Source of the DNA: Capilliphycus robustus
GTDB taxonomy: Bacteria > Cyanobacteriota > Cyanobacteriia > Cyanobacteriales > Microcoleaceae
Length of the DNA: 64,000 bases
NCBI RefSeq assembly: GCF_034932365.1
Contig: NZ_JAYGHR010000069.1
Coordinates: forward strand, 56,033-120,032
Reading direction: 5' to 3'
Positions 53,766 to 63,837 of this stretch are shown here, piece by piece (within the stretch, counting starts at the first letter, position 1; every line of letters begins with the position of its first letter). The notes beneath the pieces are model-generated. The model searched no databases. It was not told the origin of the DNA and saw only the letters and a list, made by a program, of their open reading frames with translations. The position numbers and the translations under genes are program-made.

Positions 53766-56084
53766 TTACCTCCAAAATAGCCCTAAACCGTTGTGAACTC
53801 GGGCGGCGGTGTCGGGTGTGCGATTCAGTAAATGGCCCCCTAAAACCAGGCTCGTTGAGCTACCGCCATCAAAGTTTAATCCCTCAACTGCCCCGAGTTG
53901 CTGTATCAGTTGCGCCAATTCGGTTAAATCTGGCCCTGGCCCCCCAATTCGGTTATGAACGGTGACAATTAATAATTCTCCCGTTGCGGTGACACCTATT
54001 CCACTGCGAATGGCTCGTTGTTGAGCAAACCAAATATTAAATCCTTCGGCTTCTGCATCCACTACGATTTTACCTTGTTGCAATAGTAACGGCCCTGCTC
54101 CTAAAATGTGAGGATATTCGTTAAACTCGGGGGGTGTTGTTTTCGTTGCGATCGCAATATTCGCGCCAATGGGAAACGCACTTAAAGCACTTTTAAAGGA
54201 ACGAAAAGTCAGTAAATACCCCTTTTCTGGAATAGAAATCGGTGTTTTGTCATCGGTGGCTTCAATTTGACGAGTGATTTGATTATTTTCAACCACAATT
54301 AACACTTCATTTAAGGTTAAAGGGGTGTAACTTTTTCCCCAGTCGCCTGTATAACGCGCAATTCCCGCTTTCACATACCCCGTATTGAGTAAATCCACTT
54401 CAAATTCTCGTCCGCTTGAGATTTTCAGGGTTTCGATTAATTTTAATCGTGCCATTTTGATCATTCCCGCATCATTCCAGGCGAGCGCCCCTCGGTTGAG
54501 AATTGGCCCAGAAAACCATTGATTATTGTGACGAATCGCTCCCAACGGTAATAAATTATTGCGGTTAAAATAACCCGCGTTAATCGCCGCTAAACTTCCC
54601 CAATTCTTGGTGATTTCTAAGAGAGAAGCCGTTCCTTTCATTTGAGTTTTGTCTGTCCAGATGGGTTGAAGTTTCAATCCAGAATTGGGTTTAACTTGTA
54701 ACCAAACGACTGGAAACCGATCTGAATTTAACGTGAGATATTGTTGTCGCCAATGGAGTCCCGTCGCCCAGATAATATTGCGTTCAACTAACGCATCTTT
54801 ACGAACTTCTATGCTAATGCGATCAGGGCTTTTTAGGGTGGAAACTTTCACCCCATAACCATCAGGTAATTTTCCTTTAATAATTGTTTGATTGGAGCCA
54901 AGTTTAACGACAGGACGAGGGGGTTTGGTCAGAATCCCCCCAGTTTCTCCTTCATTTTGTTGCTCTTCATCCGGTTGAATAATATTCGACTCAGGAGGCT
55001 TTTCAGGAAAACCATCCGCAATAGATTGATCGGTGTAAGCATCGACCACAACTTCCCATTCTGAACTCAGTTCATACAACTCCCAAGGTGTCGCTTGGTT
55101 CAAATCAATGATCATCCGATACACATCAGAAAGTTCTTCATAGATAATATTATTAACTTGACCTATTTCTGAAAATATATTCAGTGTTTTGCCTTCAATT
55201 TCAACTTCCCAACCCACAGTTTGGGATAACTCATCAAGATTGAGATAACGATATTCTTGATCAAATTGAGTTTTAATAGGGTAAGGTTGAGTGGGAGGAG
55301 AAAACCAGTTTGTCGGCTGAATTGAAATCTCTTGATTATTTAACGGATTCATCCCCAAAACTAAGAGCATTCCTTTATCACTAATTCCCGTTAAAGTTGA
55401 AAGCCCAGAACTCCATTGACCCCAGGAGGCTTTCCAGCGTCTCCCATTAACAGACACATGAGTTCCAGTGCGAACAATTCCCGGTTTTGTCGGTTCGACA
55501 ATAGAGGGAGAAACCAGAGGATTAGCTTTTGTGAGAAAAACCAAAGCCTGATAGATAATCGCCGCAACTTCAGCCCGAGTAGCAGGTTTATCGGGATGAA
55601 AAATTTCAGTTTTCGGATGATTTACAACCAGTTTAGACTGAGTTGCAGCCGAGATCGCACTAACAGCATAGTCGGGAATTAGATTGGCATCCGTGTAAAC
55701 TTCAGCTAAAGAAAAAGCCGTTGTTTTCGGAATATTTAAACCCGCAACCAATGACAACAAAACATGAAGGCGCGTAATATTGGCTTGGGGTCGAAAGGTG
55801 TTGTCAGGAAAGCCTGAGATAAAGCCTGCTTCGTAGGCGTTTTGAATGGCAGAAAACGCCCAAAAATCCCGAGGAACGTCTGGAAACGCCAGATAAGGCC
55901 GTTTGGGAGAACGTTCAAAGGCCGCCTGTAGCAAAGCTGCATATTCGGCACGAGTTAGGGTTTGAGAGGGGCGGAATGTCCCATCTCGAAAACCGCTCAC
56001 GATACCTTGGCGTTGCAGGCGGCTAATGAAAGAACGCGCCCAATGTTGGGTAAGATCCGGGAAAGGGGGTTGAGAATTAGTCAT
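53766..56084 (-). CDS. SLH-domain protein with phosphodiester glycosidase (NAGPA) domain
   Basis: 772 residues. Three S-layer homology repeats occupy ~5-185 (FPDLTQHWARSFISRL, FPDVPRDFWAFSAIQNAYE, AEVYTDANLIPDYAVSAIS). A middle region of beta-rich AMIN/copper-amine-oxidase-like type follows (~200-470). The C-terminal ~480-772 is a NAGPA domain with AAINAGYFN and GLNFDGGSSTSL. SLH domains normally bind the cell wall after export, yet I see no signal peptide at the N-terminus. Likely substrates are wall or exopolysaccharide glycosyl phosphodiesters. Confidence 0.85.
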   Translation of the reverse strand: MTNSQPPFPDLTQHWARSFISRLQRQGIVSGFRDGTFRPSQTLTRAEYAALLQAAFERSPKRPYLAFPDVPRDFWAFSAIQNAYEAGFISGFPDNTFRPQANITRLHVLLSLVAGLNIPKTTAFSLAEVYTDANLIPDYAVSAISAATQSKLVVNHPKTEIFHPDKPATRAEVAAIIYQALVFLTKANPLVSPSIVEPTKPGIVRTGTHVSVNGRRWKASWGQWSSGLSTLTGISDKGMLLVLGMNPLNNQEISIQPTNWFSPPTQPYPIKTQFDQEYRYLNLDELSQTVGWEVEIEGKTLNIFSEIGQVNNIIYEELSDVYRMIIDLNQATPWELYELSSEWEVVVDAYTDQSIADGFPEKPPESNIIQPDEEQQNEGETGGILTKPPRPVVKLGSNQTIIKGKLPDGYGVKVSTLKSPDRISIEVRKDALVERNIIWATGLHWRQQYLTLNSDRFPVVWLQVKPNSGLKLQPIWTDKTQMKGTASLLEITKNWGSLAAINAGYFNRNNLLPLGAIRHNNQWFSGPILNRGALAWNDAGMIKMARLKLIETLKISSGREFEVDLLNTGYVKAGIARYTGDWGKSYTPLTLNEVLIVVENNQITRQIEATDDKTPISIPEKGYLLTFRSFKSALSAFPIGANIAIATKTTPPEFNEYPHILGAGPLLLQQGKIVVDAEAEGFNIWFAQQRAIRSGIGVTATGELLIVTVHNRIGGPGPDLTELAQLIQQLGAVEGLNFDGGSSTSLVLGGHLLNRTPDTAARVHNGLGLFWR

Positions 56085-56948
56085 AGCTTGTCGAATATAC
56101 AGATAATATCTGAGGATCTAAACATTTGATTTTGCCGATCGCAGAACTGTAGATCCGCATCAAGTAAATTTTTTTGACTTTGGGGTGGTGAACCTCTCCA
56201 ACCCTTTGATTTCCCTCACTCTGAATGTGTCGCAGGATAACGACATCGAGATTCAACAGTTGAGTTGAGGAGTTAAAACTTTATGTTTATTTTGATCCCC
56301 AACCCCACAGCCTCGATCAATCAAGCTAAAATTCAAGATAATTTTCGACTTCCACCTTGTCTTCCGGAGAACTCGGAAGGTTCTGTGTAGCGTTGATCGG
56401 TTGATGATTCTCGCAGGAGAAGTCCAACTCCCAGAGGATTTCCGTGAAGCGCAAGTGAAAGCAGGGTTGAAGACCGGATGAGCATCGTTAACTCTGTGTT
56501 GTCTTTCTCGGACAAATTCACTTTGTTAGAACTGATCCGCGATCACAACTTCAAAAGCGGTAAGATGACTGAGGATTGCCAGAAGTTTATCCGTGAAAGT
56601 CGTATCAAATTATGCAACGAGCATAGACAGTTAATCCGTTTTTCTATTGACTATCGGTTTTCAGATGAAATACATCTTTCAGTATTTTCACGTAATTGTT
56701 AGCTCGACTGAAAACAAATTTGGTAAATTCTACGGATTTGTTTTTGAATTTTAAAGGTTAAGATGAATAAAGATGAACGGATGAAACTTACCAAGCCAAA
56801 AATAGTTCAACCCGCGTTTACTCGCGATCGCCAACTGAGTATTAGCTCAAAAAGATAGTCCGGTTCAGGATTGATTTTCCGGTTTTTTTAAAAAAAACTC
56901 TGAGAAAATATAAATAACAAGTTGAGATAGTTTGAGAGAGAGGGCGTG
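56085..56948. other. Gene-poor region with possible coding remnants
   Basis: No firm gene in about 860 bp. Candidates considered were a 35-codon frame from ATG 56283 with AGGAG upstream, and a 74-codon frame 56478-56702 without a ribosome-binding site. Fragments such as ILAGEVQLPEDFREAQVKAG (56404 on) look coding-like but are bounded by stops, as in a decayed gene. A CCGG...CCGGTTTTTTT stretch near 56862-56887 may be a terminator. Confidence 0.35.
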
Positions 56949-57161
56949 ATGACTAACTTAAATGTAGATGATGATTTCTGGGCTAGTGATTCTGAATCAA
57001 TCGCTCGATATATACACGATCAAGTCGGCATTATTGAAGACTATCATTGTGAAATTGACTGGAGTTTAGTGGAGACAGTTTGTCTAGCTCCGGCTGCGGT
57101 TCCACCTAAATATAAATGGTTGAGAAACTTATTGAAGATCATGGACTTGTATTTTGATTAG
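56949..57161 (+). CDS. Small acidic hypothetical protein (70 aa)
   Basis: Starts MTNLNVDDDFWASDSESIARYIHD (given in part) and ends WLRNLLKIMDLYFD. It is acidic, soluble and of unknown family. GAGAGAGAGGG precedes the tandem GTG-ATG start; I chose the ATG. Natural-looking composition and the ribosome-binding site support it. Confidence 0.55.
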   Translation: MTNLNVDDDFWASDSESIARYIHDQVGIIEDYHCEIDWSLVETVCLAPAAVPPKYKWLRNLLKIMDLYFD

Positions 57162-57251
57162 GGTAGACAGAACCGGAGTTTTGAAGTTGTAGGGTTTGTG
57201 TTTGAATGAATGGCGACTGACATTGCAAAGGCTCACCATGCCAACAAAACC

Positions 57252-57270
57252 TGAGAAACCGGGTTTCTCA
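57252..57270. repeat. Perfect hairpin TGAGAAACC / GGTTTCTCA
   Basis: Nine-base perfect arms around a single G. This AGAAACCGGGTTTCT core is a frequent dispersed intergenic palindrome in filamentous cyanobacteria. It lies upstream of the ATPase-STAND operon. Confidence 0.7.
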
Positions 57271-57423
57271 GCCGACTGGAAGATCTCAATTAAAATTAAA
57301 GCGATAGCTAGGGGATGGCGGAGCGTAGGAGTTGAAAGCCTCTGAAATTCTGCCTATTTTCCAGAAGTGACCTTGACAGGGCAGAATGGGAAATAGTATT
57401 TAATTGCTTGGGGGAAAGGAGAA

Positions 57424-58779
57424 ATGGTACTCAATCTGGGCAAATTTTTTAGAGCTTGCAGTCCCGCCTACAGGTTGAATATGTCAAACCCTGAAGATCG
57501 TCAGTATTATATCGACTTTTCGGCGGTGCGGGGTAGTCATGTGATCAAAGAACTTCGGCGATCAATTACGTTATCGGCGGATGAACCCACTTGTCAGCTT
57601 TTTACGGGACATATTGGCTGTGGAAAATCAACGGAATTATCTTGTTTACAATCGGAATTAGAACAACTGGGTTTTCATGTTGTTTATTTTGAGTCTTCCC
57701 AAGATTTAGACATGGCGGATGTGGATATTAGTGATATTTTACTGGCGATCGCTCATCAAGTCAGTCAAAGTCTAGAGACTTCTAAAATTCGTTTAAAACC
57801 GACTCGTTTTCACAATTTACTCCAAGGGGCGGCGAATCTCTTAAATGCAGATATTACGGGCATTAAAGGCAAAGTTCCTATCGTTGGGGATGTGGGTTTG
57901 ACAACGGAGGAAGATAAATTTTCTCTCTCTTTTGGCATCGGAGAAATTACGGCAAAAGCCAAAGACAGTCGAGATGTACGGGCGTTATTACGACAACATT
58001 TAGAACCGCGAGTTAGTAATATTATAGAAGCGATCAATAAAGAACTCATAGAACCAGCTCAAAAACAGCTTCGACAACAAGGAAAAGCCGGATTAGTGGT
58101 GATTATTGATAACTTAGATCGCCTGGATAATACTCCTAAACTCTCAACTCGGACTCAACCTGAATATTTATTTGTAGATCGCGGGGAACAGCTTAATAAA
58201 CTGAAGTGTCATGTGATCTATACGATTCCTTTAATTTTAACCTTTTCTAACGACAAAGAAACCTTGAGCAACCGTTTTGGTTCTCCCGCAAAACTATTAC
58301 CGATGGTGCGTGTTACCGAAAAAAATGGTGAGGTGTGTCAAGAGGGGATCGAGTTATTACAACAAATGGTTTTAGCCCGAGCATTTCCTGAACTCGAAGA
58401 GGAAAAACGGGTGAGTTTTGCAACCGAAATTTTTGAGGATTTACAAACCTTAAATCGCTTATGTCAGGTGAGCGGGGGTCATGTGAGAAATTTATTAATT
58501 CTGTTATCTAATTGTATTCAAAAAGATGATCCCCCCTTTTCTCGCAGTTTAATTGAGCGAGTTATTAGTGAACGTCGCAATGAACTGAGTAAAGCAATTA
58601 CACCCAATGAATGGGAACTTCTGAAACAGGTTGCTCAACATAAAGCGGTGCGTGGAGAGGATGAATATCAGATTTTATTACGGAGTTTATTTGTCTTTGA
58701 ATATCGCGATGATCGTCAGGGAAATTGGTTTGATATCAATCCAATTTTAGCTGATGCTAAGGAATTATATGATGACTGA
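57424..58779 (+). CDS. P-loop ATPase, first gene of the STAND pair
   Basis: 451 residues. Walker A is GHIGCGKSTEL (Lys68) and Walker B is VVIIDNLDRL. The front segment (PEDRQYYIDFSAVRGSHVIKEL split over ~22-44) is a recognisable lead-in shared with other cyanobacterial NTPases. The C-terminus (~380-450) looks like a winged helix (NEWELLKQVAQHKAVRGEDE). AAAGGAGAA precedes the ATG. Its last 11 bases overlap the start of the STAND-WD40 gene, so the two are translationally coupled. Function is unknown; signalling or defence is possible. Confidence 0.8.
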   Translation: MVLNLGKFFRACSPAYRLNMSNPEDRQYYIDFSAVRGSHVIKELRRSITLSADEPTCQLFTGHIGCGKSTELSCLQSELEQLGFHVVYFESSQDLDMADVDISDILLAIAHQVSQSLETSKIRLKPTRFHNLLQGAANLLNADITGIKGKVPIVGDVGLTTEEDKFSLSFGIGEITAKAKDSRDVRALLRQHLEPRVSNIIEAINKELIEPAQKQLRQQGKAGLVVIIDNLDRLDNTPKLSTRTQPEYLFVDRGEQLNKLKCHVIYTIPLILTFSNDKETLSNRFGSPAKLLPMVRVTEKNGEVCQEGIELLQQMVLARAFPELEEEKRVSFATEIFEDLQTLNRLCQVSGGHVRNLLILLSNCIQKDDPPFSRSLIERVISERRNELSKAITPNEWELLKQVAQHKAVRGEDEYQILLRSLFVFEYRDDRQGNWFDINPILADAKELYDD

Positions 58780-61700
58780 TTTTGTTCAACCTGAAGCAAT
58801 CACGCTGCATAATCAAAGTTCTATTCGGCAACTCATCCGTGCAATTACGTTGTCTCAGGGAGAATTTTCTTTAATTTTAGCCTGTTGTAGCTATAAAATT
58901 GTCACGCAGCACATCGTTGAGGAAATTCGGAATCAATCTTCGATGGGTTTGCGAGAAATTACTTTAGAACCTACAACTCAAACGCTATTAACAACTTTAA
59001 TGGATCAACTTCAAGGAGACAAGCCCGATGCAGTGATGGTTTTTGGGCTGGAATCTGTGCTTGATTTAGAGCAATTATTAATCACGACTAAACGGAATGT
59101 TGAGGAGTTTAATAGCTTTTCTTGTCCTCTGATATTGTGGGTAACAGATGAAGTTCTCCACAAAATGATTCGTGTTGCTCCAGATTTGCATAATCGAGCC
59201 ACCAGTCTGGAATTTTTGATTGAAACCGATGAGCTGATTTTATTTATTCAATCGACAGTTAATCAGGTTTTAAAAACGGTTTTATCTTCTCAAGAAAATC
59301 TCTTTTTAGAGAATAGAGTTTTTAACTTAGAAACGGGTTCATCTCGCCGGATTGAACTTCAGTCAGCACGTCAGGTTTTGAAACAGCGAGGGATTCAGTT
59401 AGAGACTGAGTTAGAAGCGGGTTTAGAGTTTTTGATGGGTCGAGTAGCTGATAATACGACTGAAAAATCTCGACAACATTATGAACAAAGTTTGGCTCTC
59501 TGGCAACAAATTGGGGATTTAGAAAAGCAGGGTCATTTGTCTTTTTATTTGGGTGCGTGGTGGCTGAATTATGGGATTCGACAACGAGTCAAATATCAGC
59601 AAGGTTGTTTGCAAGCTAAAGAATATTTTTCGCGTTCTCTCAATGCGTTTAAAGCCGCAAAAAGACTTGATTTAGTCGCTAAGTTTATTAACTTTTTAGC
59701 CGATGTTTTACATCGTTTGGAAGATTGGAAAGCGTTAGAAAACTTAATTGCAAAACAACCTAAATTTAATGCTTTATGGCTTCATCAACACTATCCAAAC
59801 TTATTTAGAACGGCTCGCTGTTATGGCTTTTTAGCCGAGATTGAGTTAGCGAAATGTCAACCCAATAATGTGATTTTTTGTTGGCAAAACTCAGCGATCC
59901 TGCAACGAGCGAAACGCTTTGCTAAAAAAGCACTGGATTTATTAGATGAGGCGGAAAACACCGTAAACATATCAACGGTTGAGCAGCAATCTTTATTAGC
60001 TTGGGAACGCTCCTTTCATCAAGCATGGTATTTGTTTTCTCTGGGAAAATCTCAACTGCTTTTAGGTCAAGTTAAAGATTCAATTCTTACCCTCGAAGCA
60101 GCTAAAGCCATGACTAAACCCTATTATGATCCTGAGCTTTATATCGGGATTTTATCTCAGTTACGCCAGAGTTATTTTCAACAACAAGATTATTTAGTTG
60201 CGTTTGTAATTAAACAAGAACAACGATCTATTGAAGGTCAATATGGTTTTCGCGCGTTTGTGGGAGCGGGTCAGTTGCGTCCCAAACAACAGGTGACAAA
60301 TTTAACTCGACCTCTGCACAAATCTCCTGAAATGATTGCACCCGAAATTGTCGCTTCTCCCCAACAATATGATATTGATTGTTTAATGGAACGCATTCAG
60401 CGAAATGATCACAAACTTACGATTATTCATGGACAGTCAGGAGTGGGAAAAAGTTCCTTACTCCAAGCCGGATTAATTCCAACAGTCAAACAGAATCACA
60501 TTGATTCTTTTCAGGTTGTACCGATTTTACAGCGAGTTTATACCGATTGGATTAAAGAATTGGGAAAAGGTTTAACTCAAGCTCTAGAAGACACTCAATA
60601 TTTTACCAATTTACCTAAATTTAATACCCTTGAAGAAATCATTCATCAGTTGCAAGTTAATACGAACAAAGATTTAATTACCTTATTAATTTTTGATCAA
60701 TTTGAAGAATTGTTTTTTGCTTTGCAGAAACCCGATGAACGTCGAAATTTTTATAACTTTTTAAAAAAATGTCTAGATATTCCTTATGTTAAAGTTATCC
60801 TGGCTTTACGAGAAGATTATTTACACTTTCTGTTAGAATGTAATGATCGTCTTGTCAATTTAGATATTGTTGGTAATAATATTCTAGATCGTCGGATTCT
60901 CTATCATGTCGGAAATTGGCAATCTGAACAGGCGAAATCTCTGATTAAAAACATTACAAAACAAACTCCATTTAGATTAGAAGAATCTTTAATTGATCGA
61001 GTCGTCCAAGATTTATCCGAGGAGTTTGGTGAGGTAAGACCCATAGAATTACAGGTCGTAGGAGCGCAACTTCAAGCCGAACAAATTACCACACTTAAAC
61101 AGTATCTAAAACTCGCTGAAAATCCTAAAGCAAAACTGGTTAATCATCATCTTGAAGATGTCGTTAAAGATTGTGGAATTGAAAACAAACGAGCGGCTGA
61201 ATTGGTTTTATATCTTCTCACCGAAGACAATGAAAAACGTCCTCTCAAAACTCGAACCGATTTAGAACGAGAACTCAAAGTATTAGCTGAATATCCAATT
61301 ATTGAACTGGAACGACTCAATTTAGTTTTAGAGATTTTTGTCAAGTCAGGATTAGTTGTTTTACTCAAGCAAGTTCCTGAACATCACTATCAACTTGTGC
61401 ATGATTATTTAGTCAGCATTATTCGTCAACGAGAAGGTGCGAAGTTTATCTCTGATTTAACCAAAGAAAGAGTCAAGCGGAAACAACTACAAAAATGGTT
61501 AACCATTGGTTCAGTTTTAGTCAGTGTGATAATGGTATTTCTCTCAGGAACAGCCATTTGGAAATGGAGGGAAGCCGAAGAACAAAAAACTCAAGTCGAA
61601 GAACAAAAGAGAGAAACCAATTTAGCTAAGTTAAACGCCACCTATCAACTGTTGCGTTTAGTAGAAGAAAATAAACTCGATGCTTATGTTAAAATACTGA

Positions 61701-63766
61701 AAGCAGGTCAACAGTTAAGAAATCAAAATAATCGTACAACATGGTCAGAAACTGAACGAGAAACCTTCCATCATTTATGGAGAGCCGCTTACTTTACATC
61801 GGAACGCAACCGCTTTCAAGATCATCAAGATAGTGTTTTAAGTGTGACTGTAAGTTCCGATGGTCTGATCGCTTCAGCCAGTTCTGATCAAACGATAAAA
61901 TTATGGGATCAAAATGGCAACCTGCGTCACACTTTAAAAGATCATCAGGGTACGGTTTGGTGTGTAACTTTTAGTCCAGATTTATCCCCGGAATATCAAA
62001 TTTTAGCAACAGCAGGAAAAGATAAAACGATTAAACTTTGGCATCGAGATGGTTCTTTAATTCGCACTTTATCTGGACATCAAGATGAGGTAAAATGGGT
62101 GAGTTTCAGTCCCGATGGTCAGTTAATCGCCTCAGCCAGTCAAGACAAAACGATTAAACTCTGGAACCGCAACACGGGTGAATTATTACAAACGTTTAGC
62201 GGACATCAAGATGCAGTTTTAAGTGTGAGTTTTAGTCCAAATCGTCAATTGATTGCTTCCGTTAGCAAAGACAAAACGATTAAGCTTTGGAATCTCCAGG
62301 GTCAACTGATTGAGACTTTAAACGGTCACAATAACGCAGTTTGGACGGTGAATTTTAGCCCCGATGGAGAAATGATCGCTTCGGGAAGTGATGACTACAC
62401 GATTAAATTATGGAAACGCAACGGTTCAACCTACAGGATTTTTAAAACTTTAAAACAACATCAAGCCCCAGTTAATAGCATTAGTTTTAGTCCCGATAGT
62501 CAACGCATGGCTTCCGGGAGTAGCAACGGTGAAATCAAACTCTGGGGGAGTGATGGGACGTTAATTTCTACCCTCACAGGTCACGGGGGGACTGTCAATC
62601 AGGTGAGTTTTACTCCTGATAGCAAAACCTTGGTTTCAGCCAGTAGTGACTGGACGGTGAGGTTGTGGAGTATGGACAGCATTCCGCCAAAAGTCTTTCA
62701 GCCCAACTACAAAGTGTTCGGTCGAGGGGCCAGTTTTCATCCCCTGGGTCAACTGATCGCCACACCCAGCGATAATAATACATTTAGATTGTGGAATCCC
62801 TCTCAGGGAACCCGACAGTTAACGGTTCCTGGTCATCAGGATCAGGTGACGGGGATTAGCTTCAGTCGGGATGGTACAATGATGGCTTCGGCGAGTCAGG
62901 ACAAAACGGTTCGACTCTGGAAAACCGATGGTAAACCTCTGCGGACTTTCATCGGTCATCTTGAAGCGGTTAATCATGTTAGTTTCAGTCCCGAAAAATC
63001 TCCAGAAGATCAGGTGATTGCTTCAGCCAGTCAGGATCAAACCGTTAAAGTTTGGCAACCAGAGGGTCAATTGCTTTACACCCGCAGACATGATGATGCG
63101 GTGACGAGTGTCAGTTTTAGTCCGAATGGTGAAATTTTAGCCTCTGCCAGTCACGATAAAACGGTGAGGTTATGGAGTCGCCAAGACGGGACTCTAATTG
63201 CTACATTGTCGGGTAATCGTAAGTTTTCTTCGGTGAGTTTTAGTCCGACAGATAATGATTTAGTCGCCGCCGCCACCGATGACGGTTCGATCAAACTTTG
63301 GCGATCTCTAGATGGAAAATGGCAAGATGTTTCTAGCTTAACTCCAATTGGGGCGCATAAAAAAGCCGTTTATCAGGTTAGTTTTAGTCCTGATGGTCAA
63401 ATTATCGCCTCGGCGAGTGAAGATGGCATGGTGAAAATTTGGGATAAAACTGGGACGCTTTTGCTAACCTTGCAAGAAGGCTTGAACCGTCTTGAATGGG
63501 TGGGTTTTAGTCCTGAAGGTCAACTGGTTTCTATTGATGGGATGAACCGTGTCAGTGTTTGGAATATCGATTTTCACGACTTTTTTGAAAATTCAGAGAT
63601 TGATCCATTATTGCAGCGAGGTTGTGAGCAGATTGGCGACTATATTAAATATAATCCTAAAGTAGCACCAGAAGACAAACAACTTTGTGATTCAGTTAAA
63701 CCTAAAGGGTTTTGGCAACCGTCTATACAGAAAAAGTCGCGGGAGGATGATAGCTATGCCTTTTAA
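58769..63766 (+). CDS. Giant STAND NTPase with TPR, NACHT-like and 14 WD40 repeats
   Basis: About 1665 residues. Residues 1-180 resemble a P-loop ATPase that has lost Walker A (LILACCSYK) but keeps a VMVFGLESVLDL strand and CPLILWVTDEVL. Residues ~220-480 are TPR-like helices. A STAND NTPase domain starts ~530 with GQSGVGKSS (Lys561) and LLIFDQFEELFF. A hydrophobic segment at ~911-932 is probably transmembrane. Fourteen WD40 repeats follow from ~1015 to ~1610, each ending in a KTIKLW-like strand, enough for two 7-bladed propellers. The start is ATG 58769 or 58772 after AAGGA. Confidence 0.88.
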   Translation: MMTDFVQPEAITLHNQSSIRQLIRAITLSQGEFSLILACCSYKIVTQHIVEEIRNQSSMGLREITLEPTTQTLLTTLMDQLQGDKPDAVMVFGLESVLDLEQLLITTKRNVEEFNSFSCPLILWVTDEVLHKMIRVAPDLHNRATSLEFLIETDELILFIQSTVNQVLKTVLSSQENLFLENRVFNLETGSSRRIELQSARQVLKQRGIQLETELEAGLEFLMGRVADNTTEKSRQHYEQSLALWQQIGDLEKQGHLSFYLGAWWLNYGIRQRVKYQQGCLQAKEYFSRSLNAFKAAKRLDLVAKFINFLADVLHRLEDWKALENLIAKQPKFNALWLHQHYPNLFRTARCYGFLAEIELAKCQPNNVIFCWQNSAILQRAKRFAKKALDLLDEAENTVNISTVEQQSLLAWERSFHQAWYLFSLGKSQLLLGQVKDSILTLEAAKAMTKPYYDPELYIGILSQLRQSYFQQQDYLVAFVIKQEQRSIEGQYGFRAFVGAGQLRPKQQVTNLTRPLHKSPEMIAPEIVASPQQYDIDCLMERIQRNDHKLTIIHGQSGVGKSSLLQAGLIPTVKQNHIDSFQVVPILQRVYTDWIKELGKGLTQALEDTQYFTNLPKFNTLEEIIHQLQVNTNKDLITLLIFDQFEELFFALQKPDERRNFYNFLKKCLDIPYVKVILALREDYLHFLLECNDRLVNLDIVGNNILDRRILYHVGNWQSEQAKSLIKNITKQTPFRLEESLIDRVVQDLSEEFGEVRPIELQVVGAQLQAEQITTLKQYLKLAENPKAKLVNHHLEDVVKDCGIENKRAAELVLYLLTEDNEKRPLKTRTDLERELKVLAEYPIIELERLNLVLEIFVKSGLVVLLKQVPEHHYQLVHDYLVSIIRQREGAKFISDLTKERVKRKQLQKWLTIGSVLVSVIMVFLSGTAIWKWREAEEQKTQVEEQKRETNLAKLNATYQLLRLVEENKLDAYVKILKAGQQLRNQNNRTTWSETERETFHHLWRAAYFTSERNRFQDHQDSVLSVTVSSDGLIASASSDQTIKLWDQNGNLRHTLKDHQGTVWCVTFSPDLSPEYQILATAGKDKTIKLWHRDGSLIRTLSGHQDEVKWVSFSPDGQLIASASQDKTIKLWNRNTGELLQTFSGHQDAVLSVSFSPNRQLIASVSKDKTIKLWNLQGQLIETLNGHNNAVWTVNFSPDGEMIASGSDDYTIKLWKRNGSTYRIFKTLKQHQAPVNSISFSPDSQRMASGSSNGEIKLWGSDGTLISTLTGHGGTVNQVSFTPDSKTLVSASSDWTVRLWSMDSIPPKVFQPNYKVFGRGASFHPLGQLIATPSDNNTFRLWNPSQGTRQLTVPGHQDQVTGISFSRDGTMMASASQDKTVRLWKTDGKPLRTFIGHLEAVNHVSFSPEKSPEDQVIASASQDQTVKVWQPEGQLLYTRRHDDAVTSVSFSPNGEILASASHDKTVRLWSRQDGTLIATLSGNRKFSSVSFSPTDNDLVAAATDDGSIKLWRSLDGKWQDVSSLTPIGAHKKAVYQVSFSPDGQIIASASEDGMVKIWDKTGTLLLTLQEGLNRLEWVGFSPEGQLVSIDGMNRVSVWNIDFHDFFENSEIDPLLQRGCEQIGDYIKYNPKVAPEDKQLCDSVKPKGFWQPSIQKKSREDDSYAF

Positions 63767-63789
63767 GGCATGGTGGAAAAGCGACACTG

Positions 63790-63832
63790 TAGGTTTTAAC
63801 CTAGCGTTATATCCAAATCATGTTAGGATATA
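63790..63832 (+). mobile_element. Left-end hairpins of a second IS200/IS605-type element
   Basis: TAGGTTTTAACCTA (63790-63803) is a near-perfect palindrome. TATATCC (63808-63814) pairs with GGATATA (63826-63832). They sit directly before a tnpB start codon, where such elements carry their left-end hairpin. Confidence 0.55.
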
Positions 63833-63837
63833 TCATT

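Noticed and set aside
56478..56702. 74-codon frame upstream of the STAND operon
   Set aside because: No ribosome-binding site and no similarity; may be part of a decayed gene, but this cannot be supported.
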